From Tilletiaria anomala UBC 951 (taxonomy: Eukaryota; Basidiomycota; Exobasidiomycetes; Georgefischeriales; Tilletiariaceae), in assembly GCF_000711695.1 (NCBI RefSeq), contig NW_013546935.1:1-64000 (forward strand): DNA of 64,000 bases. The letters run 5' to 3'. Below, piece after piece: positions 36,440-50,627 of the stretch (position 1 is the first letter of the stretch; the number at the start of each line of letters is the position of its first letter). Made by a program: the position numbers and the translations under genes. The notes beneath the pieces were generated by a model. That model did not search any database and was not told the DNA's origin. It worked only from the letters and a program-made list of their open reading frames with translations.

Positions 36440-38012
36440 ATGGCGCCTCCTACCCAGAAAGGATTCTCCTGGTCCAACATTGCCGTTGGTGCGGTCATGA
36501 ACATGTTCGAGGTAGGTTTCTGTGCGCAGCCGAACGGCCGACTCAGGTTCCTTGCTGTTTCCAGGTGCTGCTAGCTTACCTCGCAATCTTCCTAATCTGC
36601 ACTCTTTCTTTACCGTTGCAGGTGACCACCCTCGGACAGCCGCTCGAGGTTATCAAGACCCAGATGGCTTCAAACCGGCAGCAGCCCATGGCGCAGGCGC
36701 TTCGAACTGTTTGGTCGCGTGGTGGTGTCTTGGGATTCTACCAGGGTCTAATTCCGTGGGTGCGTTTTCGTATGTGGTGTGGATGCGAAGGCTTTCCTTT
36801 CTTCTCAAACGAGGCGCAAGGGGAGGCGGACCCCAAACGGAGGGCACTATTCTCCCCCAAAAATACAAATACAACTTTCGACAATTTCCAATGTCCAGCT
36901 TGATCTGACTGGTCTGATACTTGCCACTTGCAGGCATGGATCGAGGCCTCGACGAAGGGAGGGGTGCTCATGTTCACCTCCGCGGAGATTCAAAAAGTCG
37001 CCAAGGGCTCAGGCATGAGCCCTGCGACAGCAGGCCTGATTGGCGGTGTCGGAGGCGGCATCGCGCAGGCATACGCGACGATGGGATTCTGCACATGCAT
37101 GAAGACTGCTGAAATTACGCGTCACAAAGTCGCCGAAGCCGGCGTCAAGCCGCCAAACACTTGGGCCGTCTTTGGCGACATATACCGCCGCGAGGGTATT
37201 CGCGGAATTAACAAGGGCGTCAACGCAGTAGCATTGCGACAGGCGACAAATTGGGGTAGCAGGTACGTGTCCCATCTTACGCTTGTCTCAAGCTGACTGT
37301 ACGCGTGGTGCCTTCAGAGACTGACACGTCTCTTTGTGATAACGCGGAAACCTTCCACCTGGGTAGAATGGGTTTCGCGCGTCTGGCGGAGGCACCGATC
37401 AGGAAGTTGTCTGGCAAGGGCGAGACTGACAAATTGGGTGCATTGGAGCGGATTGCATGCTCTACTATCGGTGGAGCCCTGGGATGCATCAACCAGCCGA
37501 TCGGTGCGTGGTGCTCACGCTCTTTCGCTTGTGTGCAACGCGACTGATATCTTTTTCTTTAATGGAACAACAATTTTGGCTTGCTCGTAGAGGTAGTTCG
37601 TGTTGAGGTAAGCGAATCAGTCATTGGATTCGACACGCGAGCAATCCGGATCGCTGACCGATTGTCGTCGCTTTCTACTTCACCGTTGCTTTTGCAGATG
37701 CAATCCATGGCCAAGGGCGCCGCAGTGCGCACCGAGAAGCCGACAGTTATGAACACACTGTCCTATGTCTACAAGCAAAACGGCCTCAAGGGTCTCTACC
37801 GAGGTACCACCCCACGCATCTTCCTCGGTGTCTGGCAGACGGTCAGTCGCCCTGCGCTGTTTGCAATATTCGATTTCTTGCCTTGAGATTGATCAGCCCC
37901 TCCCTTTCCTCATTTCATTACTGATCTGGTCCCTCGAATATAGATCTGCATGGTATCATTTGCCGACTACGTCAGGGAATTCCTTGACGCTTCCCCCACG
38001 AAGACCGCATAA
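36440..38012 (+). CDS. YHM2: Mitochondrial citrate/2-oxoglutarate carrier YHM2
   Basis: Seven exons are read: 36440-36511, 36622-36759, 36934-37262, 37367-37503, 37591-37607, 37698-37841 and 37944-38012, giving 301 residues. Diagnostic YHM2 segments include [80 protein letters not shown] and [20 protein letters not shown]. The carrier exchanges citrate for oxoglutarate across the inner mitochondrial membrane and feeds cytosolic NADPH supply; the yeast protein was first linked to mtDNA maintenance. The three-fold mitochondrial-carrier repeat is present, with PLE, CMK and PIE variants of the PX[DE] signature. Exon 5 is only 17 nt and encodes EVVRVE across its borders. Every junction restores the expected sequence. 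Confidence 0.96.
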
Positions 38013-39228
38013 AGCCGCGCGTAGAGAGGAATGTGATTTGCCGCCGACGAGGCAGCCTACGTCGAACGCAGGACCAGGAGAGCGTGCGTCCCGTGATCGT
38101 GGCCCTTCGCGTTTCATCCTTCCAGAAAGACTTACCTGGCGCGTTAGCCGACGACCGGATGCCGCTGCGGGCTGACCGGATAGCCGGCGACGACGGAAGA
38201 TGAAGGACGGAGATGAAGAGCAGAACAGGACAACTAGACTATCAAGAATTTGTATGCGGGCGGGCATCCTGTACTTTTTTCCGTTGCAAATTGTTTCAAG
38301 TGCACTGGGTCTCTGTTCTCATATCGGCCCATCAGCTGATCTTCGTCTATCGCACGACCCGAGCCGCTGAGGCGAGTCGGCCAGCTCGTGACTTGCATGT
38401 ACGAGGCCGAAATAGGCTGTAAGGCTTGCTTGAGTGTGTAAGAGGTTTTGTTTGATCGCGGACGCGTCAGCAGCGAGCGAGTCCAGTTTGGAAGTGACGA
38501 GCGCTCCTGATCAGTGTGAACCATGTGGCGCTTGCAGTGCAACTGCATGCACAACTTACGTACGGGCACATGGGGACTCTTGGTACAGAGTATGTGTATT
38601 ATGTACGTATGAGACAGTTGCGTCGCGCGCGTTCTGCGTAGATACTAGACTAACCAACACCAGTCGTCGACCGAGTCGCGTATCTTCAGCTGTCCAAAAG
38701 CCAAAAGCAGATGCGTCCCTTTTTATCGGCTCTCCTGTCCATTTCCGCACCAGTCGGTGATGAGTAGCATGTAATGTTGTCCAGAAAACGACAGAGAGTA
38801 GGCCAGCAAGCTGATGGTACAGACCACAACTCGCGCACAACAGAGAGAAACTGGCGTGTCGCAAGCTGATCGACTGTGCACAGAGAAGATTTTCACAGGG
38901 CTAGCGGCCAGTCGACGAAGACATCAAGTCATTGACTGCACCCGCGTCGTCCCTTGCATTTCAGATTCGAGCTATTGCATTCGATTTCCACCTGTTCCCA
39001 CAAGGTTGGACGTATGGTGTGCGTGATACGCCTGCGTAATAGGTCTGAATCTGTTGCCCGTCAATGACCGAGTCACCTTGGCTCATGTTGAGGTCACTGG
39101 CCATCTAGACTAATGAGTGACTGTCTTACGGACCGACTGAACTGTCATCGACTAATGAAGTACATTCCCTAATTCCTTTGATAGCTTTACGAGTGCGTAT
39201 AGCACAAACGTTAGAAGGAGAAACGAGG
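38013..39228. other. Intergenic, no gene recognised
   Basis: 1.2 kb downstream of YHM2 and upstream of the small secreted protein promoter. Short ORFs on both strands have no motifs. The length of upstream sequence would allow an extended regulatory region for the secreted protein. Confidence 0.45.
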
Positions 39229-39235
39229 TATAAAA
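39229..39235 (+). promoter_or_regulatory. TATA box of the small secreted protein gene
   Basis: TATAAAA lies 172 bp before the ATG at 39401, followed by a leader rich in A and C with a run of CAAAACAAAGCAAAC just before the start. A good TATA box plus an A-rich leader is typical of strongly or conditionally expressed fungal genes. Confidence 0.6.
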
Positions 39236-39400
39236 GGAGACCACCCAGGACCTCAAAGGGATATTTTCGTCAGACAACACATTCACAGAAACATCATCTT
39301 CTCTTTGACATCCAAGCAATCCATACACGCAAGTGATCCTCGCTGCAAGCCATCCCGCGAAATCCCAAAAACAAGACATTTAACTCAAAACAAAGCAAAC

Positions 39401-39859
39401 ATGAAGGGATCTCTTCTTACCCTCGTCGTCCTCTCGGCAGCGCTGGTCGCTGCGGCCCCCCAAGCAGTCCCAACCCTGCCTCGCGTTTCAGCCCCTACAT
39501 TCGCGTCCTCCACATCTTCATGGCACAGACCGCAATCATCGCAGAGGGTGTCTGACCATTCGAACCAAGGCTCGAACTCAAACACAGACAGAGCGGCGAA
39601 CGGCTCGGGCAACCAGAACAACAATGGCCCAGAATACGTCATGGTCCCGGCTGGTACTACTACCGAATGGGGTCAAATCGCAGCTGCTGCACCTACCTCG
39701 GCCTCGAATATGACCGGCGGCATGGCCATTAATGGCACGAACTTCACGCCCTATGCTGTCCTTCCGGTATCCAAATCCAATGGTGCCCTCGGCACTGTCG
39801 GACAACAATCCATCTTGGCAGGCTCCTTTGCTTTAGCTGGCGCCGTTTTCCTGCTTTAA
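39401..39859 (+). CDS. Small secreted, probably GPI-anchored Ser/Asn-rich protein
   Basis: A single exon encodes 152 residues from ATG 39401. The first 18-20 residues (MKGSLLTLVVLSAALVAAAP) form a clear signal peptide. The mature part is rich in Ser, Asn, Thr and Ala with sequons such as NGS, NMT, NGT and NFT. The C-terminus has small residues (KSNGALG) followed by a hydrophobic tail (ILAGSFALAGAVFLL), the pattern of a GPI-attachment signal. It has no cysteines beyond the signal and no recognised domain, so a short cell-wall or surface protein is likely. A small effector-like role is possible but unsupported. The TATA box upstream suggests regulated expression. Confidence 0.75.
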   Translation: MKGSLLTLVVLSAALVAAAPQAVPTLPRVSAPTFASSTSSWHRPQSSQRVSDHSNQGSNSNTDRAANGSGNQNNNGPEYVMVPAGTTTEWGQIAAAAPTSASNMTGGMAINGTNFTPYAVLPVSKSNGALGTVGQQSILAGSFALAGAVFLL

Positions 39860-40054
39860 CGAAGGGTGAAGACACTCTCAACAAGACCTGTCACGCTCAA
39901 TTTCGAGCAGACCTGCACCATTTGATTCATTGCACCCAACACATGTGTTGTACCTCTACCTTACTGTATTTATACGCTCAATGCGATGTACCGATCCCGA
40001 ACTTTGTCCGGAATATCTACAGAACTTCTTGCAACTGCGATGGAAAAAGTTGCT

Positions 40055-41697
<1,643 letters not shown>

Positions 41698-43379
41698 GTT
41701 TTCTTTCGCTGTTCTGTATGCTTCAACAGAGGGGTCCGGACGACAATGACAGGGGAAATAGAGCCAGTCAATCGTTGATCCAAACGCACACATACAAGTA
41801 CAGCGTCGATTAATGGCGTAATCATGTGCAACTTTGAGCCACACGACCGGCACAATCAAAAGGAGGGATGAGGAAGAGCACAATGCTCCGGGGCCAGTTG
41901 CACAACTGTTGTACTATCTATGCTCGGCTCGTTCAGTCTCGAGCCTGAGGCGGCCAAACGGGCTTCGACCAGCCGAGTGAGAGCGTGTGGACTTAGATCG
42001 ATCAAACGATCACGAAAACGTCCAGATCCTAGACTGCAGCTTGCGGAAGCCCCGAACCCTTCGCGAATGTGACTCAAAGCAGCCACCAGCACCTCCGTCT
42101 TTTCTCTCACAAGTTCTGATGCTTGTTTTCTCCTTATCTATTGAGCCGAACCTTTTAACGCAAGTCTTAACACCGACTCCGATCTTATCTTTCTCTCGCA
42201 CGAGAAAGTTAGCACAAGGATCTCAACACGTCACACCCAACCCCAGGTCTCATGTGGACCCCATGTGTTCCCGTTAATATTCGAAGTTGCTTTTAGTCTC
42301 AGGTCGCATCTGCCAAGGGGAGGTCGATGACGACTTTTGTTGCTGGTGGGACAGTGGTGAGTAGTGAGTTGGTAGTGGGTGGAGTTGGGTCATATGGGCT
42401 ATGACAAGTCCGGTGCCGTCGACTCTGTCTGGAGGACCCGGACTGGGCGATGGCCTTCAGGTGGTTGGTACGGGTTACAGCATGCCACTACCATACCAAA
42501 GGTGAATTGCGATGAAAAACCCAGTGTGTAGGCGGTGGCGCGCTCACATAGCAGCTAGAACCCAGGCTCTAGGGTCATCAGGGCTTCAAGCTTTAAACTT
42601 CAGATTTCAATGTGTATGGTAGTACTGACTATGACAGTAAGACTCAACTCCGAATCTTGCGGATTTTGGTATCTGTATGTTATTTCAGCTCACATGCACG
42701 CTTTATACTTGTGGCTTTGCCCTTTTGGCGCAAAGTGTGGACTGTGGAGCCTGGAAGTGAGCATGTCCATGCCACGCATGCCGTTGCAAGTTGGGAGCAT
42801 TATCCCTCGACCTTCGAAGCTGTGTTGTGATAACGTCGAGAAGGCTATAGGTCCTTTTCTCTTATGTACATACATACTCATATGTGAGAGTACCCGAAAA
42901 CCACCAATGTGTGCCTGAGTCTGCCATAGCCTGAGCCCTGCTGTAACTGTGGCCACAAGGCAACAAGCTGTAATTCGAGACGATTCAGATGAATGTGAGC
43001 GTATTTGAGTCAACGTCGGGCAGAATGGGTGTGCTCATGAGAGTAGTGCGTCTGACCAAGTCCAAGACACCCCTCCCTCCTGGCATACTTATAACAACGA
43101 TGTGGGAAATGCACAGTCGACACTTGGCACTCAACGCTAGTTCGGCACTTGACAGCGTTGACACCGTGCACGACACAAACTAGCGTACATCGTTACAGGT
43201 GAAAAGGGGAGGTAATCTAATGCCTCGAAAAGAAACTACTCGCAGATTGCATGTAAAATAAGCTTCGAGTTCTGACATCTGGCCTCCCTTTTATAACCGT
43301 TCTCTAGTACCCACATTCAGTAAAGCAGGTCTCTGCGACCCCTCGTCCACAATTGCTTTCGACACCAACAACCTTGATG
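41698..43379. other. Intergenic or relic-rich stretch, nothing recognised
   Basis: 1.7 kb between two decayed genes. ORFs on both strands are short (for example 42610-42918 plus) and without motifs. It lies inside a gene-poor block and may contain remains too degraded to name. Confidence 0.4.
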
Positions 43380-44312
43380 CACGAGAGTGTACAGCCCTTT
43401 CAAGACGGAAGGTGCTGACGGGCAAGTCCCTCAGACCACCGAGTGCTCAAGATGGCTTCAAAGGATTTGACTTGGCTGGTCACCCAATTATGGAGTTAGG
43501 TTGTGGCCAAGGTGACCGCACAACGCCACTTGGTTGAGCAATGCAATTGGCCGGAGAGGGAAAAGGAGAGGGCCGGGTGGACAGTGTCGACCCGGGTGGT
43601 GGGTAGCTTCTGAGGCGGCGACGCCACGTTTCATGGTTGCTGATCCGGCTTATGCTTGTTTTGGTGTAGGTCGGACTATGGGTCGCCGTAAACGCTCTCC
43701 CAAACGCAAGCCTCCATTGCCGAATGGCCTCTCAAAGGCGCCGTATGTTTCGCCAATGCAGACGGGCGGACATTCTTGGACTCGGCAAAACTCGAAACTG
43801 CCCGCCCCAATTGACATGCGCGTAATGCCCCTCTGCATCTATTACCTTCCAGCTCACGAGGCACGACATGAGATCTTCGCAAGTTGCGTAAAGCATGGCG
43901 TCAAGTGTCTTCTGCTTGCCAGAGGGGTTGCTAGGGGCTTCCTGCCTTGAATCTTTGCCGCACGTGCTCGCTGTCCTCACGCAAGATGTGCACCCCATAT
44001 ATGGGGGAAACAACCCCACCATGTTCACCCCAGCTGCAATTATCGACGCGGTTCCGCAATGCGGCCGCAGAATCGTACATCCAAAGGATGTCCCGAGCCC
44101 CAAGGTGCAGGACGGCATCTGAGTGTACGACATGACCATGTCGCACGTCATGGAGACGCTAGAGAAAGCAGAAACGGGCCAAGAGCAGAGGATCATAGAA
44201 TCAGAGCCTCAAGATCATTCTCGACTCTATACAAGCGGCTATGCCGAGAGGCACCAAAAGAACAACAAATGCATGTACATTTGGACCAGCCTTTTCGAGC
44301 TGCAAGGCTAAG
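43380..44312 (+). pseudogene. Decayed SAM-dependent methyltransferase gene
   Basis: Fragments in plus-strand frames follow the order of a fungal class I methyltransferase. HPIMELGCGQGDRTTPLG near 43485-43540 is motif I (E-x-G-C-G-Q-G-D), followed in the same frame after a stop by GRVDSVDPGGG near 43575-43610 (the acidic end of strand beta 2). CIYYLPAHEARHEIFASCVK is near 43835. PHVLAVLTQDVHPIYGG and FTPAAIIDAVPQCGRR are near 43960-44075, then PSPKVQDGI, a stop, VYDMTMSHVMETLEKAETGQ, and CMYIWTSLFEL at the end. Several stops and frame changes separate the pieces, so no working enzyme can be made. The substrate class is unknown. The identification rests on motif I plus the C-terminal pattern; single pieces are less certain than the whole. 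Confidence 0.65.
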
Positions 44313-45234
44313 CAAATAGAGAGCGTTGCCGTCAAGGTCCAAAAAGGACAGGAGCATGGACAATGGTCATTCACATTAGAAGTATCGAATAGAATCCAAA
44401 AGGGGATATTCGAATTTTTATTCTTATTATGCAACAGTCATCTTTCAATGATCTGAACTGCTCCAATGAGTGCCCACGGGGGCAAAATGCAAGCGAGGTG
44501 TGTATTCAGGGATATACAATATTTACCAATTAACATGGACCAAAAATGATGCTGAGGATTCTTAAACGAAACCTAACAGATTCTCACGAGATTCGCTATC
44601 CCTCCAGGTGCCATCAGCACGCTGCCACCGTGCACCAGAAAATGATTTTTGAACTCCGCTCTCGCGAGGCGGAGGCATTGCAGCTGGCCATAGTGTGAAT
44701 GTTGCTGTTGTAGGTGTAAGGATAGCAACAGACTCAATGCGAGTCCCATAACCCTCGTTGCTGTCGTCATCGTTCATCATAGGGGCCCGGTGCAATCAGC
44801 GGCCGTGGAAGACAGGACTTGGTCGATCACTGTGGTGATATGCACGCCTCCATCGGCTTCGCGGAGACGACGCACTTTCTTGATGATGGCATTGACGATC
44901 GGCTTTGCCAATGTGGTCGGGGGAGCAGCAGTGTTTGCTTGTCGATCTCCTTGGTCATCCTGCTATCCATTTCGAGGACCAGCTCACGAGCGATACTGCA
45001 ATGAGGAGAGCCATCGTAATGTCAACGGGAATTCAATCTTTCCGTGCAAGGGCCTTGATTCCGACTGCACCTCGGACGCATCATGAGCGTAGCAATGAGG
45101 GAGTTTCCGTAAAGGGCACCAACGCGGAGCCAAGGAAAGAGATAGTGGTTTCGAATTAAGCGAGCTGTAATCAGAAGATTTGGATATCATATTTAGCGCT
45201 GCCTACAAGTTTTGGGGTGCCGCCAAGACGAGAA
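44313..45234. other. Intergenic, nothing recognised
   Basis: This includes an AT-rich patch near 44400-44560. Short ORFs occur on both strands (for example 44562-44795 minus) without recognised motifs. Confidence 0.4.
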
Positions 45235-45720
45235 TCATGGATGCGATTGAGTCTTTGAGGGCATCCTAGGCGTCAGCAGTAGTACTGCTTGCAGGTGTGA
45301 GATCGACTCACATCCAGCGATGATCAAGCAGGTTTCATGGAACATGAGGATTAATTTGGCCACTGCATTTCGCGTATGAAAAGAATAGCATGTAGCAATA
45401 ATGACAACGAGGTCAGTGAACACCGTTGAAAGCGCCCGTAGCATACACCTGGCAAGACCGCTGACAGACGTCTTGATCTGAGCCAATTGTCTGCAAAGCA
45501 TAGCGAAATGAGAGACGTGGATGACAGCATTCGACACGGTTCATGTGGCAAAGACGTCTGGAAAGGTACCCGTAGTTTCTGGACCCTTGCATGAAACTGT
45601 TCAACGCTGCACCTTTGGCATTGAGAGCCGATCCTGTTGCCAGCTCAAGCGCGGCTGAAGCAACGCAGCCGCCGACTGTGTAGTCGAGAAGCGGCGTATA
45701 AGAGGCCAAGCCCTAACTTG
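45235..45720 (-). pseudogene. Possible remnant of a multi-pass membrane protein (DUF6534-like), weak
   Basis: Two adjacent minus-strand frames give peptides that resemble parts of basidiomycete DUF6534-type membrane proteins: CVASAALELATGSALNAKGA from about 45670, and STVFTDLVVIIATCYSFHTR near 45430, followed by interrupted hydrophobic sequence. The order agrees with the family (a helix, then a T-D-L-x-x-x-x-x-x-C-Y helix), but the pieces are short, in different frames and without a start. This is a pattern-based guess; it could be chance. Confidence 0.25.
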
Positions 45721-47383
45721 CCCTCCTGTAGGCGTTCCAAGCCTTGTGGGCGAAGTAGGTTGCAAGAACATGCTTTCAGCGCCGAGATAGACGGTCGTCT
45801 ACCCGGTTTCCGGCGAGGAGTCTTGTCTTGTGTTGAGCAATCGCGCTGCTGATCCCAATGCAGATGTAAGAGACGCCCAATTCCTACCCGAACGTTCTGT
45901 ACGGAGGGCCCGCAATTTATGCGTGAGCTGCGTGTCACATGCCTTAACGAACATCACGGTTGTTGCTTACAGGATGGGGAAGTTAAAGTCTCTGCAATCA
46001 TGGAGGGCGCCCCAATCGAAGTATCGGTGTAACGGCTCGCATAGTTGTCACCAAAAGCACTTACCCAAAGTGGCCTATGTGGACCGTATATAAACTGTGA
46101 TTGAGCACGGTGACCTACAGGATAGTCACGACCGGGATCGTAAAGAAACCAACCCTTGATGATCCGTTTGTCGGCATCTACCCGGTTGAAAGAACCGGAG
46201 CCAGACCAAATCAGTGCAAGAAAAAAATCCTGCAAGGATGTCCCTTTCGGCCAGAAGCAGAAATTCAAAGAGCAGCGAATGGGCGCACTGGCAGTCAGAG
46301 GGTTGAATCGGGTTCCAAAAAAGAGACCCGAGACCAGATGTCCAAAGCCTGTGAAACAAGCAGAGACCGTCAGATGGCAAAGCTCGGGATTGTGGATCGG
46401 GTAACGCCGTCGGCGTCTCAACATATCTTGTCGTTGGCCCAGGTCTACCGTCCTCGCCAAGCCTCATGCTAATGGTGGTGCCGGCAGCAGCGGTTGAATC
46501 CGGTGCGGATCCCGCTCATCCTCCTTGGACCCTGACGGTGGCGGTAACGGCGGTAACAATGACCAGACGACTGAGGAAGGGCATCTTGATGGATGTAGAT
46601 AGGGGAACGAAGAAACAGGGATGGGTCTACCAACGGCAATGGAAGCTTCGGTCAAGACCTGCGCTGCGCACCGGTCGGTGCAGAGCCTGTTAACCACCAA
46701 TCAATTGCGTCATTGGCCAGGATTGTCAGAGCACGCGTCTTGCAAAATATCAGCAATCGGGATTGGTTTTGATCAAACCGAGGTCTCAACGGCGCGATGA
46801 AAGCGGTTGGCGGGGCAACAAGATGGAAATGGCATTCATCCTTGGCTGCCGACTTGACAGGCTTTGACTGGATGAGGCGAAATTTCGAGTTCATCAGCAT
46901 TAAAGGCGTTCAGGCGTGCTGGACGCCGAGGCATACTGGACGAAGTTGGCTGAAGGCTCAAAGATGGACGCAATAGGGAGAAATTCCAGCTCGTCTGTGA
47001 GCGCATTGCTTAACCTGGCGTTGGAGTTGACCGCTTTCACAATGTGATTCGACATGGCTCATCCAGGAGGGTAATCATGGCAAATGTTCTGAATAATCGA
47101 CAATTGTCTTGCCCCATTTGTCACGCCCATTGCAACTGTCCAAAAGAAAGGAAATTTGAGGTTTTGGGCCAAGATGGGAAGGTGCAGCTAGGGAATTTGG
47201 AGAGCAGCAGGAAGTGGGCGCTGTTCTCTGCCCACAGCGTGAATGTCGTGCGCCAGCAAGCTACCCTGACTGAACGCGAGAGCGTGATCATCCCTCGAGT
47301 CAGCACGGAGAAGCCGTATACACACCTATTCGGCTGTGACATTCCGTGCGGTCTCAATTACATTTAGCTCAATACACCTCGTT
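45721..47383. other. Intergenic, no gene recognised
   Basis: 1.7 kb upstream of the SEC31 3' end. It contains overlapping ORFs (for example 45954-46460 minus and 46101-46472 plus) that look like non-coding sequence. A short plus-strand ORF near 47079-47367 has a Cys/His cluster (CPICHAHCNC) but no recognised family. The SEC31 3' UTR probably lies at the right end. Confidence 0.4.
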
Positions 47384-50300
47384 CTATTTCATTCGGGTGA
47401 TAAGCTGCTTGACGGCCACAAGGGACTTGCTCATGTCACCAGTTGCGGTTGTTGCAAGGCGCAGATGGATATCCAATGCGGCGTTGATGTTACGCACCGA
47501 GATAGCTGTCGGGCAATGCCACAGTCAGCAATGAAGCAGGTGAAGTGACAGGAGAATGATAGCTCACCTTGACAAAGCTGATGCAGCGCTTGGACGGCTT
47601 TCGCGTCCAGTGTCTCGCAGTTCAATGCGTCAAACAAGAGGTTGACTCGAGACTCGACGTCATCCACCATGCGCTTCGGCGCTCCAGACACCTTGAAACG
47701 ACCCAATTCTTGCGAGAGCACGTTGAAAATTGGCTTGAGGCTCTCAGGGATGTGGCTTCGGTCACCAGGAGCTGCGCATCGTGAAAGGAGATTCTCTTCA
47801 GCGCTGGGACATGATCAATACGTTGTCGTCCTCAACTTACGGTATTTGCTCTGCTGCATCGACTTGGCGGGAGTCTGACTCCGTGCTGGAGCGCCAGCGC
47901 CGCTGCCAGCTGGTGGTCCGGTCACGAGGCCGGGGGTTCCCATGCGAGGCGGCGCGGGTGGCGGAGGCTGCGGCAGGTTAGGTGGTTGCTGCGGGATAGA
48001 TGGTCGCATGCCATTTTGGAACGCTTGGCCTACCGGAGGACCGTACTGCCCCTGCTGCTGCGGCGGCTGCCCCTGTGGAGGCATGCCAGGCGCAGGGCCC
48101 CGAGCTGGAGGTGGCATCTGCTGGCCTTGTGGACGAGCAGCAGCGCTCGACGCACGCGGCGGGCCTTGGGGTGGAGGACCCTGGCGCCCAGGTGGGGGCG
48201 CCCCGACTTGCACGTTCGGACGCGAGCCGTACAACGCAGTTCCACCCGCCTGCGGCGGGGGCGGCGGGCTCGCAAACGCCTGGCGACTTGGCGTCTGGCC
48301 GCGAGGTGGACCTTGCGGCGGTGCGCCAGATTGACTGCCATACGGAGCGGGTGCTGGCGAGTTGGGGAATGGGGATGTGATGGGCTGGGCCTTGTTGCCG
48401 AGCGCGCTAGCTGTGCGGCGAAGTCCTCCGATCGCGTCTGGTACGTCGTTCCACCCCGTGTTATCCCTCTTGAGCGGAGGAGGTGGAGGCAGCGAAGGGT
48501 TCAAATTGGGCTGTGTGTTCGTCAGCGTTGGACCAGGAGGTGGGATCATAGGCTGAGGTGGGGGAGGAGCGTAAGATGCCTGCGCGCCGTATACGCCACT
48601 TGCACCGTAGGGGTCATACGCCTGTCCTGCGTTACCTTGTGGTTGATAGAGCTGAGTGGCAGGCATGCCATACAAGCCCTGCGCCTGTTGTGCGGCATAT
48701 GGATCGCGTTGAGTTGGTATTGTCGGCACGGATGGAATCGAAGGAATTCCAGCAGCAGGCGCCACTGCTGCCTGCGTCGGTGCGTACAGGTTGTATCCAT
48801 TGCTTTGAGACGCCGTTGCGGTGCTTGTTCCGGTCGCCACTGTCGCCACCGGTGTTGCTGCTGCAACGGATGCAATCGCTCCAGCCTGAGCCTGCTCAGA
48901 TGGACGGGCTGCCTGTGCACGGCTGAGGCGGTCCCTAGCAAGTAAAGCAGCATCGTCGGAGACTGAGCTAGCGCTAGCTTTGGCACCCTTATAATCCGAC
49001 GGGGTCTGCTGGATAAACGACAGCGCAGACGAGATTAGACCTTGGTCTGCGAGCAGGTCGACGTACTCATGTATGCGGTCATACAGCGCCGAGAGCTTGT
49101 ACACACGCAGCCCGTTCTCGGCAATGAACGCGTTGTCAGTCGGTTGTTGCAGATCCGTGTCAACGTAGCCGACGGCGTGCTGGAATACGATGATCTTCTC
49201 GATGAATGACTGCAGCGCCTCGGCGTGAGCCGAATACAGCCCGGCCGCTGCACCATCACCACCAGCGATCGTCTTGTCCTCAGCGCGAAGCAATGCCTCT
49301 TCCTCTTCCTTCATCTCGTCGATCCACATATTGACGACCTTTTCAAGCTTGCCAGCCGCCAAGTAAACCAGCACGGCATTTTTGCGCGCCTCCTTGGACT
49401 TAGCTTGGGTGTAGTGCAGCTCAAGGCGTTGACCAAGCTGCTCGGCGAGGTTGCCAAACTCGTCGGAGCGAGCAAATGTGCAGAGCACGACGAAGACCTC
49501 CTGCCACTCGCTTAAGTCGGCGTTCTGCACGATGTCCGACAGATCGTCTGAGACAATGCTCTGGTAAAGGCGGAGGTACGGCGTGGAGCTGGTGCGCTGC
49601 TCAAAGTAGAGCTTCTGCGTCTTGGCTAACAACTCGGGGCCACCGCGGACGGCGAGCAGGATCGCGTCAGCGAACTTGTCCGCCGAGATGCACAACGAGA
49701 CGGCGCTCTCAAAGTCGCCGAGGACTAGCGCGCGCGTGATCAGCTTGTCTGCTTCGCTCTCGTTGCTTGGGTAGATTCGGAACGTTGCGGTCTGCGGTGC
49801 AGCAGAGGGTGCGCGCGACGGCACGGGCGAGCCAATCGTCGCAGCGGTGGACGCAGCAGCTGGCGTAGCCCCATTGGCACCGGCCCCAACACTGGGGAGG
49901 TGAGAGGGCAAGGCGGACTTGTTGGCGAGCTCATCAAAGAAGGCTTCGCTGGCAGCGGCGCTCTCGGGAGCCTGCGCTGTATCGTCACCAAACAAGCTTG
50001 GATCCTCGGTAGCTGCCGTTGCCGTAGTGCCGTCTGTGGCGTTCGCGTCTGTGGCATCTGTCTCCGTGGGGGTGGTTTCAGTCTCCGTCTCTGAACTCTT
50101 TTCCACCTCTGCGACCTTGGCGGCTTCCTTGACAGCCTTAGCCACCGCCTCGGCTGCCGTCTCGATGTTGGCATGGCCAGACTTTTCCTTGAAGCTCGCC
50201 ACAGCCGCAGCGACTTTAGCCGCGACGTCCTCCTTAGAGAAGCCGAGCAACGTGACCAGCTCGTCCCTGGAGTCCGCCTTGAAAAGCGTTTGCAACGCCT

Positions 50301-50627
50301 TCCAGTTCGTCGCGTCGTCCGTCGCTGCCGTCCCTCCTTGCGCTTCCTGGCTCCTCTCATCGCAGAAGGCTGCGAGGTCCTGCGAAGCAAGCGCGTGCTG
50401 CAGCTTCTGCGCGCGCGCAACGATCGTCGGCTCCGTAACGACATCACGCACGTGGACGACGCTTGACTGCGTCTTGCCGCTCGGACCTGTCAGGTTGCTG
50501 ACCGAGACAAGCTGGCCACCAAACGCGAACGACGCAGAGACAGGCCTGCGGAGCCACTTGGGCGGCTGCTTGAGCGAGACGCCGGGTGTGCCGCTTGGCG
50601 CGGCGGGCAGGCTGTTGAAGAAGTCCG

